From Panonychus citri (Eukaryota; Arthropoda; Arachnida; Trombidiformes; Tetranychidae), in assembly GCF_014898815.1 (NCBI RefSeq), contig NW_026515445.1, positions 1,648,067-1,712,066 on the forward strand: a stretch of DNA of 64,000 bases, given 5' to 3'. The notes beneath the pieces were generated by a model. The model saw only the letters and a program-made list of their open reading frames with translations, had not been told where the DNA came from and did not search any database. Below, in pieces: positions 26,080-38,547 of the stretch. The first letter of the stretch is position 1. Each line of letters opens with the position of its first letter. Made by a program: the position numbers and the translations under genes.

Positions 26080-26423
26080 AGATCTGGTGTTTTAGCGACT
26101 ACAAAACACAACGGATTTTAGATAAAGCGACTAAGTGGAATCACTTTAAAAACTCAAGTCGAAGAACAAAAACAAAAGAACTGATGGATTTGAGTGGAAA
26201 CAATTTAGTAGATTCTTACTAATGATTAACTTCCAATCAATTGGAATGAAGGTTCACTTACCAGCTGGAGAATAAACTTAATCTTTAGAAATTCGTCCCT
26301 CACTTTTCTCTCTCCCTCGATCCATCGAACTCTAATCGATTTTAATCAAGGCCGACGGACATTTCGATCCATCGATTATTCGAACAACGGGTTAAGTTGT
26401 GAAACTCTTTCGAGTTTCAAAGA

Positions 26424-26609
26424 TTAGATGTTTACGATTTTTCTTCGATCATAAACAATCGCCGAAATAATAATTGAGAATAAAGTAACTGCGACCACAA
26501 TATTAATCATCTTTATTTCGATTTTCCAAAGGTTTGATCTGTTGAATTGAGCGCGTTGAGTATATCGATTAACTCGATCGATCCTTTTCGATCCTGGAAC
26601 ATTATCCAT
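26424..26609 (-). CDS. Candidate 61-residue single-pass membrane microprotein
   Basis: A short frame on the minus strand whose ATG lies in a favourable context (ATCATGG). The first half is basic and polar (MDNVPGSKRIDRVNRYTQRA) and the second half has one hydrophobic stretch, INIVVAVTLFSIIISAIVY, followed by the basic tail DRRKIVNI. That is the layout of small integral membrane proteins, N-terminus probably cytosolic. I do not recognise a family. It lies upstream of the 394-residue gene on the same strand, so it could alternatively be part of that gene's 5' leader or a chance frame. Confidence 0.4.
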   Translation of the reverse strand: MDNVPGSKRIDRVNRYTQRAQFNRSNLWKIEIKMINIVVAVTLFSIIISAIVYDRRKIVNI

Positions 26610-27792
26610 GATGGAAGGAAAAATGCACGAAATCTAATCCAAGAGATTGAGTTTCGTTAATCCAGGTGATTCAAAAGAAGACGAGATGAAGGAAAATTAT
26701 TCAGATGTTAAATCACGTGGATTGTTAATCATATTCGATTAATGGTTTTAATTGAAATCAGACATTCACTTGTTTAAAAGAATCATTGATGATCGAATGG
26801 AACAAGAATTTGAATATTCCAAGTCAATAAGGTTTAGTTGGCTCAACCAAAATATTCAATTTTCTGTAAATCGAATTACTCCTTTAACGGGACTTTAATC
26901 GGAATTTGTGGATAATATATTATAATAAAGGTGTTTTAATGTTTAATAAATGATTTAATTTGTACAATCACAGAAAAAAGTTATCAATTTAAGCCATAAA
27001 GCAACCAAGTATTTTAAGGCATAAGCTCGTATTAATTTCATTTGATTTCTTGTTCATTGATAACTTTCCAGTTAACTGTTTCAATGGGTGTTGATGGTGT
27101 CGATAAATATTGCAATTAATTGGATCATGACCAAGATTCACCATGTTCACAGATGAGGAACATAGTCTAGGGCAAATTGTACCTTCATAAAAAAATAGAA
27201 ACGAGAAAAGGAAATGGAAATGGAAATGGAAATGGTTAAGGTTTAAAAAGTGGAAACAATCAAATGAAAGAAGAGATAATAAGTTATACAAGGAATACAA
27301 GGAATACACATTTTGTGTTCACATTTCGTTAAGTTATTGGAAATAATTGGATTTGGTGGGAATGCAATTGCCATTGGTTTCGAGTCATCATAATTTTGCT
27401 TGATTGTGGAAACATCCGAAAGATGAAGCAACTTGGCTCAATCTTGTCAGAGCTAATTCCAGTCTACTCTCAGTGTAGCTCAGCACTAAGCTCGCTCAGT
27501 CTACATTACATTGTATCTAGAAAATTGTGAAATATTTAACAAAGATTCAACTACTTTCACCTCGAATTACAAGTGATAACATTGATGAGATGATCAGGAA
27601 AAATTGAAACTTGGGGAATTCAATCAAACAGGAAGACCGGGTAATAATACTAATAAAATGCTCTGGTAGCAATCAACAGGTAAGAGCAATCAATGAAATG
27701 CTCATCAATCGAGGAGGTTTGTCAAGTCAGGTGATTGACCAAAAGAATGTTCGCAGTCAGATAATCTCGTTCTTTTGCTTCCGGGCAAACAC

Positions 27793-30363
27793 TTACAACA
27801 AGTTATTAACTGAAAATCTATTTGCATTAAGCCCTAGAACATTATTGTGATTCATGTCGATATTATTGTTGTTCTTGTCCATCTCATTGACTTTTTCGGT
27901 TTTCATGGGTTCGGACATTGCAGGTGGTGGAGTTGTTGTTTTGGATGCTTTTCTTGGTGAAGATGCTGATGACATTGACATTGTCGATGTCGATGTCGAT
28001 GTCGATGCAGTTGGTCCATCTTTTATCGAGACGGATAAAGTTGCTTCGAGTGGTGAAGATGATAAACACGATCCATTTTTGGATTCTTTTGGACTTGCTG
28101 ATAGTCCTCGTTTGTCATTATTTCCATGGCTTTCGCTGTTGTTATTGTTGTTGTCGTGGAACTTGAATATGTGATCTTCAAGTAATGTCGCTGTGGAAAA
28201 TCCCAATGAACATATTGAACAAATGTTCCCACTTCTTGATTTGTGTGATTGAGTTTTCCGATGACGATTCAGATCAGATTGGGTTACTCCATTATAGTTG
28301 CAGGTATGACATAGATATTGTTTGATTCCTGTGAAAGATTAAACAACAAAAATATAGACATAATTAGTTAATCGTCAAGGTAACAAAATTAAGAAAGTGT
28401 CCAACAATTGAGCTTAATAACAAAATCGATCAACAGATGAACAAGTTTTACTCACTGATCCATGTAACTAATGTTTACAATGTAATCAGATAATTCAATT
28501 CAATCAACTCAATATATTACAATCAAAAACAATCAAGTTTTTTGTTCAGTAAAAAAGATAATACTTCGCATGGATGTTTATTTCTCATTACTATTGTTCC
28601 CATGAAAGATGCGCCCAATAATATTGTTCTGAATGAATTTTGTGAATTGTTCTCTTTGCTTCATCACCAATTTAAAATCTTTTCTTATATTGAGATGAAG
28701 TATCAATAGTAATTCCGCCAATCACACAGAATTTATTCACTTGATTAATGAACTTATGGTCAATTCTTCTCTTAATAAAAAGAAAACTAGTTAAAAGTCA
28801 TTAAAATCTCATGGCGATAATTGTGTTGGGATTATTATCAATTGATCGATGAAATGATGACCCTTGGCTATGAAATCATGTATATTTAGGAACGACATCA
28901 AGATTAATTGGTTTGTTCATGTGTGTGAATAAGAAAACATAATAAATGTTTGTTTAGTTTCTTAAACTGAGAATTTGTTTCACGATTTGTTAATGTGTAG
29001 AGAGTCAGTAAGGGAAAAGTGATGAAGGTTTGTCATTCTCTTGGACATGAAATCATTTCGTTGATGTTTATTAGTAGAATAAAAAATTGCTGGAGATTAA
29101 GCGAACCATGTTTTCAGATTCTGATGAAAGTTCTCTTTCTCATCCATCCATAGGGATCTAATAATAACACTCAATGCTCTTTGCACCCTGGAGACAAGTT
29201 AAAAGCCACCACCAAGAAGGAGATCTAATTGAAGTCCAAAGTTATTAAGCTTCTTTCTCAAGTAAGTGCAAAAAGGGGTTGGGATATATGATCAAGAATG
29301 ATGATCATGAAAATCATCATTGTGGTTGCTGGTGTTAGCAATGGGAAAGAGATACCTGTGAGCTATCACAGAGAAGAGCTGAACCATATCGAGTGATGAA
29401 TTGCAGTCCATTGTGAGAAGAGCAAAAAATGAAATAACTAATATCATGCTCAATAGTTTGTCTTCTTATCTTTCATGACCCAATGAATTACCAGTATTTT
29501 CTTAATTGAAGCCGATCAATGTTGTATTTTAGCAACAATTAGTTGCATTATAAACAAGAGTAGTTAACCGCTGCAACTACGCTGGTGTAATATCAACATG
29601 AAAGTGAAAAGTTTGCAGTAGAAAGGCTCATGTATCAATATATCAATAATATCGATAATATTCAAGGTGAGCTTGGGTTTCATGGTTAATACATGATGTT
29701 CTCATCTCTGAATTTGCACAGGGAAATTTAATGTTTGGGTAATTAAAAGCGCTTTTATATTAATCAATTATTGTCACTCGGTTTGCAACAATAATGAAAT
29801 GCAATAGATTTCAAACATTAGTCTTGATGATAATCATGAACAGTTATTCCCGACTGTTGATTGTCTGCATTACAATTTAATATGAGCAAGTGTAATGACA
29901 AGTAACTTGGGCTTCTCGATCTTTGCTCAGTCTCTTAAGAACCTCAATGTCTCTCATTCTACTTTGTGGTCTTATCTTCTTGCATTCTGCTCACCCCTCT
30001 TCATCTCTTATTCTCTTTTCATTTTCACAGCAAATTCTATGACATGATATTTCATAAATGAATGTGATCTCAGAGTGAGCATAGGAATCATCAAAATGAA
30101 TTGGCCATGCCTGATGATAATTATCATTAGAAGCAACTTCCATTGAAATAGATAGATTCTCTCATTTTCTTCAACTTTCTCTCCTTCGTCTTTTCTTCAT
30201 TTCCCCAGGCTCGTGACAAAGCTTATTATCCTCAGGAGGATATCATAAGTTATCAAACACAAGTTTACATGAAAGACATAATCAAAATCATGTGAAAACG
30301 CGTTTCACAATAAACCTTTTGAAATGAAAGTTTTCAAGTGGTTGGGTGATTGTTGAAGGCGAT

Positions 30364-30425
<62 letters not shown>

Positions 30426-33400
30426 TATCACGTTGATAAAATAAACTTGGACAAAATGATAAAGGTCGAGAAGGTAAAGACGATTTGATTAGCTTACATC
30501 AACAAGAATGTTCAATGTGTAACTGAGGATAAAGAAGATCACGTTTTTAATCATTCTATTATCCTCGTCATCCTCGTTCTAGATCTAACAAAAAAGTCTA
30601 CGGTTGATTTGCAACCACAATTTAGTTATTGTCTTCATGCAATCCAATCAGTTGATGAAACTACCGAATAAAATTTAGGCCCTTATTCACGTTAAACGAA
30701 TAGCCAAATTATGCCAAAGATCAATTTCAGTTACGAGTGAAAGTAGTTTTTGAAAGTCATATCAGCATCCTCACCTATTCATCATATTATCACTATCATC
30801 ATCTTCATTTCTTCTTCATCAGTCGTCATGCATGCCTGAGAACGTGATTTTTTTCTTTATTTTGTAAAAGTGATAGTGACAAGTAGAACCTTATAAGTAG
30901 TAATGAAGAAATGGAAACTCTTCTTGATAACAAGGAACCAGTAAAATTGGCATGAAATGATTCTTGGGTAAATATCTGATTCTTTTGAGAATAAAATTGC
31001 TAAGGACTGTCATAGATCCTATAATAATTGTAAGTCAGATCAAGAGAAAGAAGATGAGAATGATGATGAAAATGAACAAGATTTTGATATGATTGTTAGT
31101 CAGATGATGATGATAGATTTGGGCGTGGTGAAGATGAAGGTGCTAGTAGAGAGAAAGTAGAGTCATGGATGAATTGAAACCGGACGAGAACAAAAGAAAG
31201 AAAGGAAATGACATCGCTATGCTTCAACTTCAATAGAAAAAGAAAGAATAATGAAATAAGAAAATTCAGTGATTATATGTATTCTGATTTTAGAAAGAAT
31301 GGAGAATATCAAACATGGAGAAAAGAAGAGAGTACGATGCGCCTACTGGATACCTGAAATGGCGAAATATTGTCCAAACTGAATGAGAACTGAATCTGAA
31401 TGAAAGTGTAAAATTAGAAAACATTTTGCAATATTACTCACCAGCATGTCTCATAACATGAACTTTAAGTTGACTGTTTGTGCGACTTTGGTAATCACAG
31501 AATTCACATTTAAATGGACGAATATCTAATGAGTAAATAAAGAAATAAGATATTGAACAAAAAAATTATCAAAAACGAAATGAAGATTGTATGTATAAAA
31601 GTAATTCATCAAGATTACCCTTACTCTCATGGAATCCAATGTGTCGATTGAGATCAGAGGATGAACAAAATGTCTTTGGCAGTGATCACATGGATATAAA
31701 TATCTACCATCGGGTCCAATCATTGGTTTACTTTGTTTACTCCGTTTTAATACTTTGTCAACCAGTGCAAGTCTTAAGAAATCAAACAGATCAAAATTAA
31801 AACGATGGACATCGGCCAACACACAATCATAATTACCTTGGACTGTAATTAAAGCTCCATGTGATCTCAATTTACCTTCTTTGGAACATTTATTTCCATC
31901 TAAAGAACCATTGAGATCATTGTTATTACAGTTACTGTTGGTCTCATCAGCACAATCCTTGACTCTCTCATCTTCCGTCCCGTTGTCCCTCTCCTTTTCC
32001 GTACAGACACGACCATCGGTGTCCCTGTTCATTGGAATCATCACCCTGACCACAATAATCAGCAACCATCGCATTATCTCGGCTCTTCCTCTTCTTCTTC
32101 TCTTCGTCCCTCTTCGTCGTCTATTCCATACGAGTCTTTATTCCCTCCTGCCCCATACTCATTTCCATCTTCCTCTTCATTTCATATTTTATCTGCATCT
32201 TCTCATCATTTTCGTCTTTTCTCACAAATTGACTTGCAATTTTTCAGATAATCCTGACCATCACTTCTCTCAGTCGATTCTATATTAGTTATTTTTACTT
32301 GGTTTGCTTTTTCTACGACGAGAAGATGAGGACGATGAAGAAGATGAAAAAACTGCACACATTTTGTCACCATCTTCGACATAAGGTTCTCCATTTGCAT
32401 CTGATCCAATCTCGTTATAATCAGAGTTATTGCAACTCTCTCTGTTTCTTGTTTTTGCACTTGTACTCTCGTCTGACTGAGACCGAGGCCGAGGCCTTTC
32501 ATCAGATTGCTTCCCTCTGGTCTCGCCATTTCGTGGCGACCCTCGTTATCACGAGCACTATTGTTTTATCACTTTGCTTCTTGTCAATTTCCTCTTCCGA
32601 TTGCACTTGCTTCTAAACTTGAGTTGCTGAGAAGACGAACAGCAGCTTTCTTTAGAAATGATGCTGCCGATATCGACTTTTCTTTGCGAACTCTTTTCAA
32701 AGTTCTCGCCACTTCCATCGCTATGGAATCGAATGATATGATGTCGAAGATTTCTTTTCTCACTGAAACCTCGACCAAACCCTACATATGCACGGTTTAT
32801 ACCCTGTGTGAACTCTTTCATGGCGATGAACTGAAAATATACGATCAAATGTTTTCTCACAATAACGACACTTGAACTGACCAGGGGCTGTTTCTTCAAT
32901 ATCCCCGATAGGTTCTCGAATTTTTCCTCCACCTCCTCCTACTACTTCACCAACATTTAAAAAACCACTTCCATTTCCATTGATACTGCCTGAAGAAGAT
33001 GACGACGAAACAGAGCCGGAACCTGTCCCAAGTCCTGATGTCGATGCAGGTCCTGAAGTGGTCGTCGTTGTCATGGTGGATATTCCTGACACCATTGATG
33101 CAATACTTTGAAAATGTTGATGTAACTGTTTGTTTTTCTCACTCTGAGATTGATGTTGAGATGAGATGCCCGCAGCAAATGCTGCGGCTGCCGCTGCTGC
33201 TGATGTTAATTGTGATGCGGTTGGCGGTGGAAATGATAGTCCAACCGATGGCGGCATTAGAGACAATGTAAAAAGCTTAGTGGGTTCATCGGTAATATTA
33301 TTGATATTATTATTTGAATCAGCAAACAATGACTCAACTTTTAAATCAATTGGCTCATCCATCACCATTGAGGAGACTCTCTCGCGACTATTGGTATTGT

Positions 33401-35160
33401 TACTATGATTATTATTATCATGAGCATTACAATTATTTATGTTATTTTCATTATCAAAGTTTATGCAATTATGCTTGATAATGTTATCATTATTATTATT
33501 GTCGTGGTTAAGGTTGTTGTTGTTGTTGTTGTTGTTAGCATCACAAATTTCTGACTTGTGTTTACGTTTCAGACACAAATTCAACCCTTGACCAACATCT
33601 TCTCGTCCATTGATTTCTTCCTCTGATTCTATTTTTATTTTAGCTCTTTTCGTTTCGTCACCTCCTTTGGATATTAATTGTTGATCCCCACTCAAGTAGG
33701 GATTCATGAAAACTAAATTAGGTTGTAGAAATGAAGGCATAACCAATGCACGTGATTGTTGTTGTTGTTGCTGTTTTTGTTGTTTTTGTTGGTGGTAATG
33801 TTGATGTTGATGTTGGGGGTGTTGGTGTTGGTGTTGGTGTTGCAAGAGTTGCTCTCTTTGATGCTGTTGATTACTGTGAGAATGATGAGAATCTTGTGGT
33901 AATTGTAGATGAGATTTGCACTTGTTTGAACTTGGATTTATACTATTGATAGACTGATCCATCACTTTATGCAATTGTTCGTGTAACTGTAATTCACTTT
34001 TCCATTTAAATGTTGCGCCACATTTATCACAAGTTAAATTTAAATTGTTTGAATGCATTGACTGAATATGAATACTGACAGGTTCGAGGCTGGGAAAAGC
34101 GAAACCACATAAACAACATTTATACAATGAATACAATTGCTCATTCGTTGGATGAACACCTTCGAGAATGGATATCAATACCTTTTCTGATTTAATTTGT
34201 AAATTTCGGAGATAGGATATCGCCTTGTAAACCGAAATCAATCAAAGACATTTGAGATGAATTCATTAGTTTCTCTTTGTTGGTCGAAGATATTGGTGTT
34301 GAAGATGTGGATGATGAAGATGATGATGATGATAGTGCCAGTGATGATACAAGAGGTGAGGGTGAAGGTGGTGTTGTAGTTGTTAATAGTGATGATGTTA
34401 ATGTGGATGATGCAAGTGATGATGACACTGTGGATGAAGGTAGTATTGGTGGTGGTACAATTGGTACAGTGTTGTTGTTTGACTTGGATGATGATTGAGA
34501 TGAATTTGATGATGCAGATGGATAGGAACTCAAAGCGATAGGAAATTTCAGTCCATTCAAGATACTTGGTTCAAGAAGACCAAGGCCAACAGGACCAGAG
34601 GATAAGTTCAAACCTGTCAATTGTAGTGGATTAGTAGATAAATGATGACGCAGATCACTGGAAATCTCATTGACAACTAGACGATCATCACAACTATTAG
34701 CCTTTCCACTCGTGGAAGAGGTTGTATTGTTGTTAGAGGGAACATTGTTATGGTTATTAACGATCAAATCGTGCGGTGATGATAAACCACCTTGCAGTTG
34801 CGAAACTAGTCTTCGGCCATCAACGTTACTTGTACCAAATAAACTTGCCTTATCATCGGGCACTTCTCGTTTAATCTTACAGCTTTTCGATTCAAAGATT
34901 TCAAGTTAAATTGTTCATTTTACCAGATCCAATATTGTTGTTACCACTGCCGCCAGCACCTCCACTGAGGCTCCATTCTCTGCACCATGTTGACTTTTAT
35001 ATGAAAGTCCAAAGTGTGATCATATTTGAAACCTTTACCACAAGCAAAACAAACATATGGATGTTGGGTGATATGTCTCATTAGATGTGCTTTAAGATCT
35101 ACTTGTTGGAATGTTTTATGACAATCAGGACAAGGAAAGCGCTTACCGTTGCGCCACATT
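27793..35160 (-). CDS. Multi-C2H2 zinc-finger protein gene, left palindrome copy (frame-broken as written)
   Basis: Coding segments run from the ATG at 35160 to 31625, then 31525-31442, then 28328-27793, with consensus splice sites between them. About ten C2H2 fingers can be assigned, for example CPDCHKTF...H, CFACGKGFKYDHTLDFH, CCLCGFAFPSLEPVSIH, CDKCGATFKWKSELQLH, CRYCEKTFDRIFSVHRH and CSICSLGFSTATLLEDH. Between them are long tracts of poly-Gln/His, poly-Asn, poly-Ser, poly-Ala and Gly-rich sequence. This looks like a large nuclear transcription factor, but I cannot assign an orthologue. The copy is broken by small indels, for example in finger 1 (QQVDL where the right copy has ATQVDL), after finger 2 and in finger 6 (CRVWSRF where the right copy has CRVCGRGF). 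It is intact at other points where the right copy is broken. Confidence 0.65.
28530..31438 (-). other. Left-arm-specific core of the large zinc-finger intron
   Basis: About 2.9 kb with no counterpart in the right arm, whose equivalent (49117 to about 50770) is shorter and unrelated. It contains a long (GA)n microsatellite and AT-rich sequence. I see no open frame with protein features and no terminal repeats. Confidence 0.7.
30367..30422. repeat. (GA)n microsatellite
   Basis: About 27 uninterrupted GA dinucleotides inside the left-arm intron. It is absent from the right arm. Confidence 0.95.
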
Positions 35161-35887
35161 TATCACAATTCAAAAACAAGATTGTTGCATTGGTTGAGCA
35201 ACTGAACATAGGAAGGTGGTCCGATTGTCAAATATAATAACTATAAACACTATTCACAGTCGATGGACTGTCAGGTATTGATCACCAAATAAGAGAAAAT
35301 TCATCAGTTTGTGACTCTTGGAAAGAGAGAGCTCAATTGCTGATGTTAGAAACATCAACAGTAAATAAGATTAGAGTAATAGGAAATTCATTGCAGATAA
35401 CAAACACATTGAGAGAGTCGGGGCGGAACCAATGGTTTATTTTAATGTTTAAAACATTCAACAAAACAAAGTCACAAGTGTATCAATGATTCCAACATAT
35501 TTAATGATGATGATAATGATGATGTTATCCGTTGATAAATTGAAAACAGTTATATACACAAAATGATCTCAGAAGAAACAAAACTCAATAAGTGAACAAA
35601 TAAATTACAATGAAAATGAAAACAAGTGAAATCAAATGAAAGAGAAAACAAGAAACTAAATCCAAAATCCACAAGGTGCATGAGCACAGAATTTTTTTTC
35701 TTTTCTAAATTCACAATAGATGTCACTTTTTTTTCTTTTTCTTTTTCTTTTCCACTTTCGTTCTGTTTTTTTCTTCTCTCAATATTGTTCTTCGTCTCTG
35801 GTTCATTAACGAAAATCTAAAATTAAAATGAGGAAAAAACGTTTAGTTTTTACTATTTAACCAAAGTGGAAAAGAGAACGAAAAATT
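35161..35887 (-). other. 5' flank and UTR of the left zinc-finger copy
   Basis: Non-coding sequence mirrored at about 44635-45348 with only small differences. It contains a T/C-rich tract near 35695-35790 and ends at the first ABC-derived fragment. It probably includes the promoter of the left copy. Confidence 0.6.
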
Positions 35888-36343
35888 AATTCTATTCAGA
35901 AATCGTAAATGTTTCCTTTCACCTGATTAGTCTCAGACCATCTTGTGATAAATTGTTGATCGCTGATCGACTTTCGATTATCTTGAACACGAGGCCAGCA
36001 GAAAGTTTTGCTTGAGCGTAAAGCATTTGGGTTAATTTCTTAATTCATTTACGAAGTCACATTGGTTTTGTTGGACAAGAACCTGTACTTTTCAGTGGTA
36101 CCATCGCTTACAATATAACCTACTTTCTAGAATATCATATCTCTCAAAGTGAGATCGAAGATGCTGCCAAACAGGCAAAGATTCATGATTTCATTCGTGA
36201 TCTACCCCAAAAGTACGAGACTGTTGTCGGAGAAAGGGGAATGCTCTTGAGCGGAGGTCAAAAGCAAAGAATTGCAATCGCTCGAGCCTTGATTCGTAAG
36301 CCAAACATTTTACTTTTAGATGGAGCGACTTCCGCATTGATTC
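35888..36343. pseudogene. Two rearranged ABC transporter fragments at the left arm's inner end
   Basis: 35888-36021 matches the minus-strand copy of the ABC exon around 1105-1243 (it reads as SAGLVFKIIESRSAI on the minus strand) together with the start of the following intron. 36042-36343 matches the plus strand of NBD2 from about 1498 to 1800 with a few substitutions, and includes the signature LSGGQKQR. The two pieces are inverted relative to each other and joined by about 20 bases, so this is shuffled pseudogene material with no functional frame. Confidence 0.85.
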
Positions 36344-36350
36344 CGTGACC

Positions 36351-36432
36351 ACATTAGTTAATTGCGATTATTCACAAACAAATTGTTGTCTTTCAATTAG
36401 TCACAGATGAAATCCTTTCTTCTTTATCAATA
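36351..36432 (-). pseudogene. ABC transporter C-terminal tail fragment in the spacer
   Basis: This stretch is the reverse complement of the last 60-odd coding bases and the stop region of the ABC genes (around 1958-2030), with three or four mismatches. Unlike the neighbouring fragments it has no mirror copy next to the right arm. Confidence 0.75.
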
Positions 36433-37537
36433 TCGAGAGAAACATATCTTGGCTATACTTCCGAATACGGTGCATTCATAAAGCTAACATATGAAGTCTA
36501 GATGTATCCAAGAAGATTGGATTTTTCAAAAAAGCGTTTTTTTATCGAATCTCTTATGCACAAGTTTGCATGAAACTAGCTATTGTTAATGGCACACGTA
36601 TCCAAAAATGCTTTGAGAGAGCACCTAGAAGAAAGCACTCGCAGGAGCACTTACATTAAAGAAGCGTCTTGAAAACAATCCTTGAGTGAGCTCTTTATGG
36701 TAACGTTCCGAAACCAAAAAGTTATTTTATTGGTTTGCTTTTGTGCATATTCGATATGCTTTACATAGTTAAGGTAAGATAAGTTTCCGGGCCAAAGTAC
36801 TTATACATGCATGTGTTCCCGTCTGACGGGCTGACGGGGGGCATATAGAGTTAGTTTTATATGTTGCTGCGAGATTGACTTTCAATCCAGCCGTGCGATA
36901 CCAGGTCTAACTGTGTTAAAAGCAGTTAGACCTGGTGGGATGTGTAATGTCACATCTACGGTGGAAGCTGAAACAGAGCCCTTACATTGTCGATTAAAAT
37001 GCTGTATACAGCTTACAAATATAGCTTTCCTATCATATAAATCAATAAAAATAAGAATAACAACTTGTAGCCATACCTACATACATATATGCAGAATAAA
37101 TAGCTGAGCGTTAATGTCGAAAGTGTCATCGGGCTTGAAGGATCTGAAGGCAAAATGTTAAGCTGCATAGGCTAGCTAGGTGCACAGGGAACCTGAAACA
37201 CGTCACGACTCTTATTGTGGGCTGAAATGCCTTTCCTGGGACAATAGAGTATAAAGAGAGACTAAGGCAGTAGTATTGATATGGTATAATCAAGCAAAGC
37301 CATCAGCTGGAGCGACCAAATTGAAGTAGTATGTTCAATCATTTGAGCTGATTGGGGCAAAGCATACTATGGATAGGAGGGAGTGAAAGCGAGCATTGCT
37401 TCTGATTCGGAAGAATGCCCCTTACGGGTCAGACGTTCCATACTACTGCCTTATCAACGACATCCCTTATAGACACTCAAGCTCTTGTCACCATAATTTT
37501 TTCAAGGATGTCACTGACCAAGGCTTGGATAGAAGAC
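36433..37537. other. Spacer segment of unknown origin, less AT-rich than its surroundings
   Basis: About 1.1 kb with a base composition unlike the flanking arms (for example gtctgacgggctgacggggg near 36820) and a perfect hairpin at 36900-36936. Open frames are short and carry no motif. It may be non-coding sequence of a decayed mobile element. Confidence 0.5.
36900..36936. repeat. Perfect 14-bp hairpin with 9-base loop
   Basis: The arm accaggtctaactg at 36900-36913 is followed by a 9-base loop and its exact reverse complement at 36923-36936. Confidence 0.9.
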
Positions 37538-37545
37538 CTAGGGGT

Positions 37546-37823
37546 TAGTGATGGACCGATCCGAGTAAATGACTCGATCACGATCGATCTTTTTTGAGAA
37601 AAAATTGATGGATTACTTTTGTTGAAAGATCGATCATTGCAGACAGAGAAAAAAGAAAGAGAAAAAGTAAGAACAACTCTTTCGCATTTGATGGCGCGAA
37701 ATTTTGATCGTTTCAAAAATGAATGATAATCAACAGAGAAATTTGATCGAAGATCGATCGATCTTTACAATTTTTTGATTGATCTTTTCGAGCGATCCGA
37801 AAGTCGATAATCGTCCATCACTA
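37546..37823. mobile_element. hAT-like MITE (non-autonomous DNA transposon)
   Basis: A 278-bp element with terminal inverted repeats beginning tagtgatggac(c)gat and rich in inverted gatcgatc motifs. The 8 bases outside the left end (ctaggggt, 37538-37545) match the 8 bases outside the right end (ctagaggt, 37824-37831) at 7 of 8 positions. An 8-bp target duplication with a short TAGTGATGG-type end is typical of hAT elements. No transposase frame is present. Confidence 0.75.
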
Positions 37824-38507
37824 CTAGAGGTAAAAGTGTGTACAAAGTACCAGTGGGTCATGCTGGACCTAGTGTCTTAATCATCTCAAAATTCTTCAAT
37901 TGATAGGGTTCATGCGAGGACAATCCAGGATAGTGCCTGGGGAGGGTAACAGACTGAGTTTGCCCCTATGATTAGTATATCATGAGAGAAAGCTATTAAA
38001 GTCGTGAGTAACGACCGGTGAACAGCTGTATGGCTAGAAAGGTTGTCTAACTTGTGGACTCTACCTCCGCGTACGGGAACACGCAAAGTCGGCCCACCAT
38101 CCACCCCGCCACTTCGACTAATTAAAGTCATGTTGTGTGACGGCGACTTTATTTCCTATCTAGATGGCCTAATGCCATATAACTATTCCTCAGTGTTCCC
38201 GTGTCTAGTTGCTGCGATTTATTTCCCTAGCTTGTGGATCCCACCTGTCTCAACATTGCTATACATTCTCTCAAAGTATGGATTAGATGCGAGCGGAGCT
38301 CTTTGTATTTTGTCTGTTTCTCTTAAGTTTATGGTTATTATCGAAAGAGTCATGACGGTTAAAAGGCTAGTACAAACATATCCAAATGAATTAGAATGAG
38401 AGACTATGAGGGCTGAGATTCGTTATGAGAGAATGTTTTCATGTGAGATGATGGGATTTAAGAATTACTAAAATAGAATTAAACTAAAATAATTTGAGAG
38501 TAAAATG

Positions 38508-38547
38508 TTAAAAGTTAGTTAAAAGTTAGTTAAAAGTTAGTTAAAAT
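38508..38547. repeat. Short tandem repeat of an 11-bp unit near the LINE ORF2 stop
   Basis: The unit ttaaaagttag is repeated about three and a half times, immediately downstream of the LINE ORF2 stop in the element's orientation, so it belongs to the element's 3' UTR. Confidence 0.8.

Larger units (their letters stand above)
26936..36344. repeat. Left arm of a large interrupted palindrome
   Basis: This 9.4-kb segment is the inverted copy of 44178-52346. Matching continues through 3' UTR, exons, a short intron, 5' UTR and the ABC-derived inner end. It is interrupted by one non-homologous block inside the large intron (about 28530-31438 here). Outer homology starts at the ttaatgtttaataaatg sequence near 26936. 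Inner homology ends at gcattgattcc near 36344. Differences between the arms are mostly 1-3-base indels. Confidence 0.9.

Noticed and set aside
26989..27309. His/Phe-rich frame in the left arm's outer end
   Set aside because: It comes from a (GGAAAT)n-like simple repeat in the probable 3' UTR. The mirrored copy has a different repeat number that changes the frame.
27854..28174. Asp/Val-rich frame opposite the last zinc-finger exon
   Set aside because: It is the antisense shadow of the Ser/Thr-rich coding sequence (repeated TCATCG-type codons read in reverse) and also appears mirrored in the right arm.
34277..34498. Asp/Glu-rich frame antisense to the zinc-finger gene
   Set aside because: It is produced by reverse reading of a poly-Ser/Thr coding tract, with no independent splice or start evidence.
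37910..38131. Minus-strand frame containing RVPVRGGRVHKL
   Set aside because: It crosses the proposed LINE 3' end and target repeat, so it is not one coherent coding unit.
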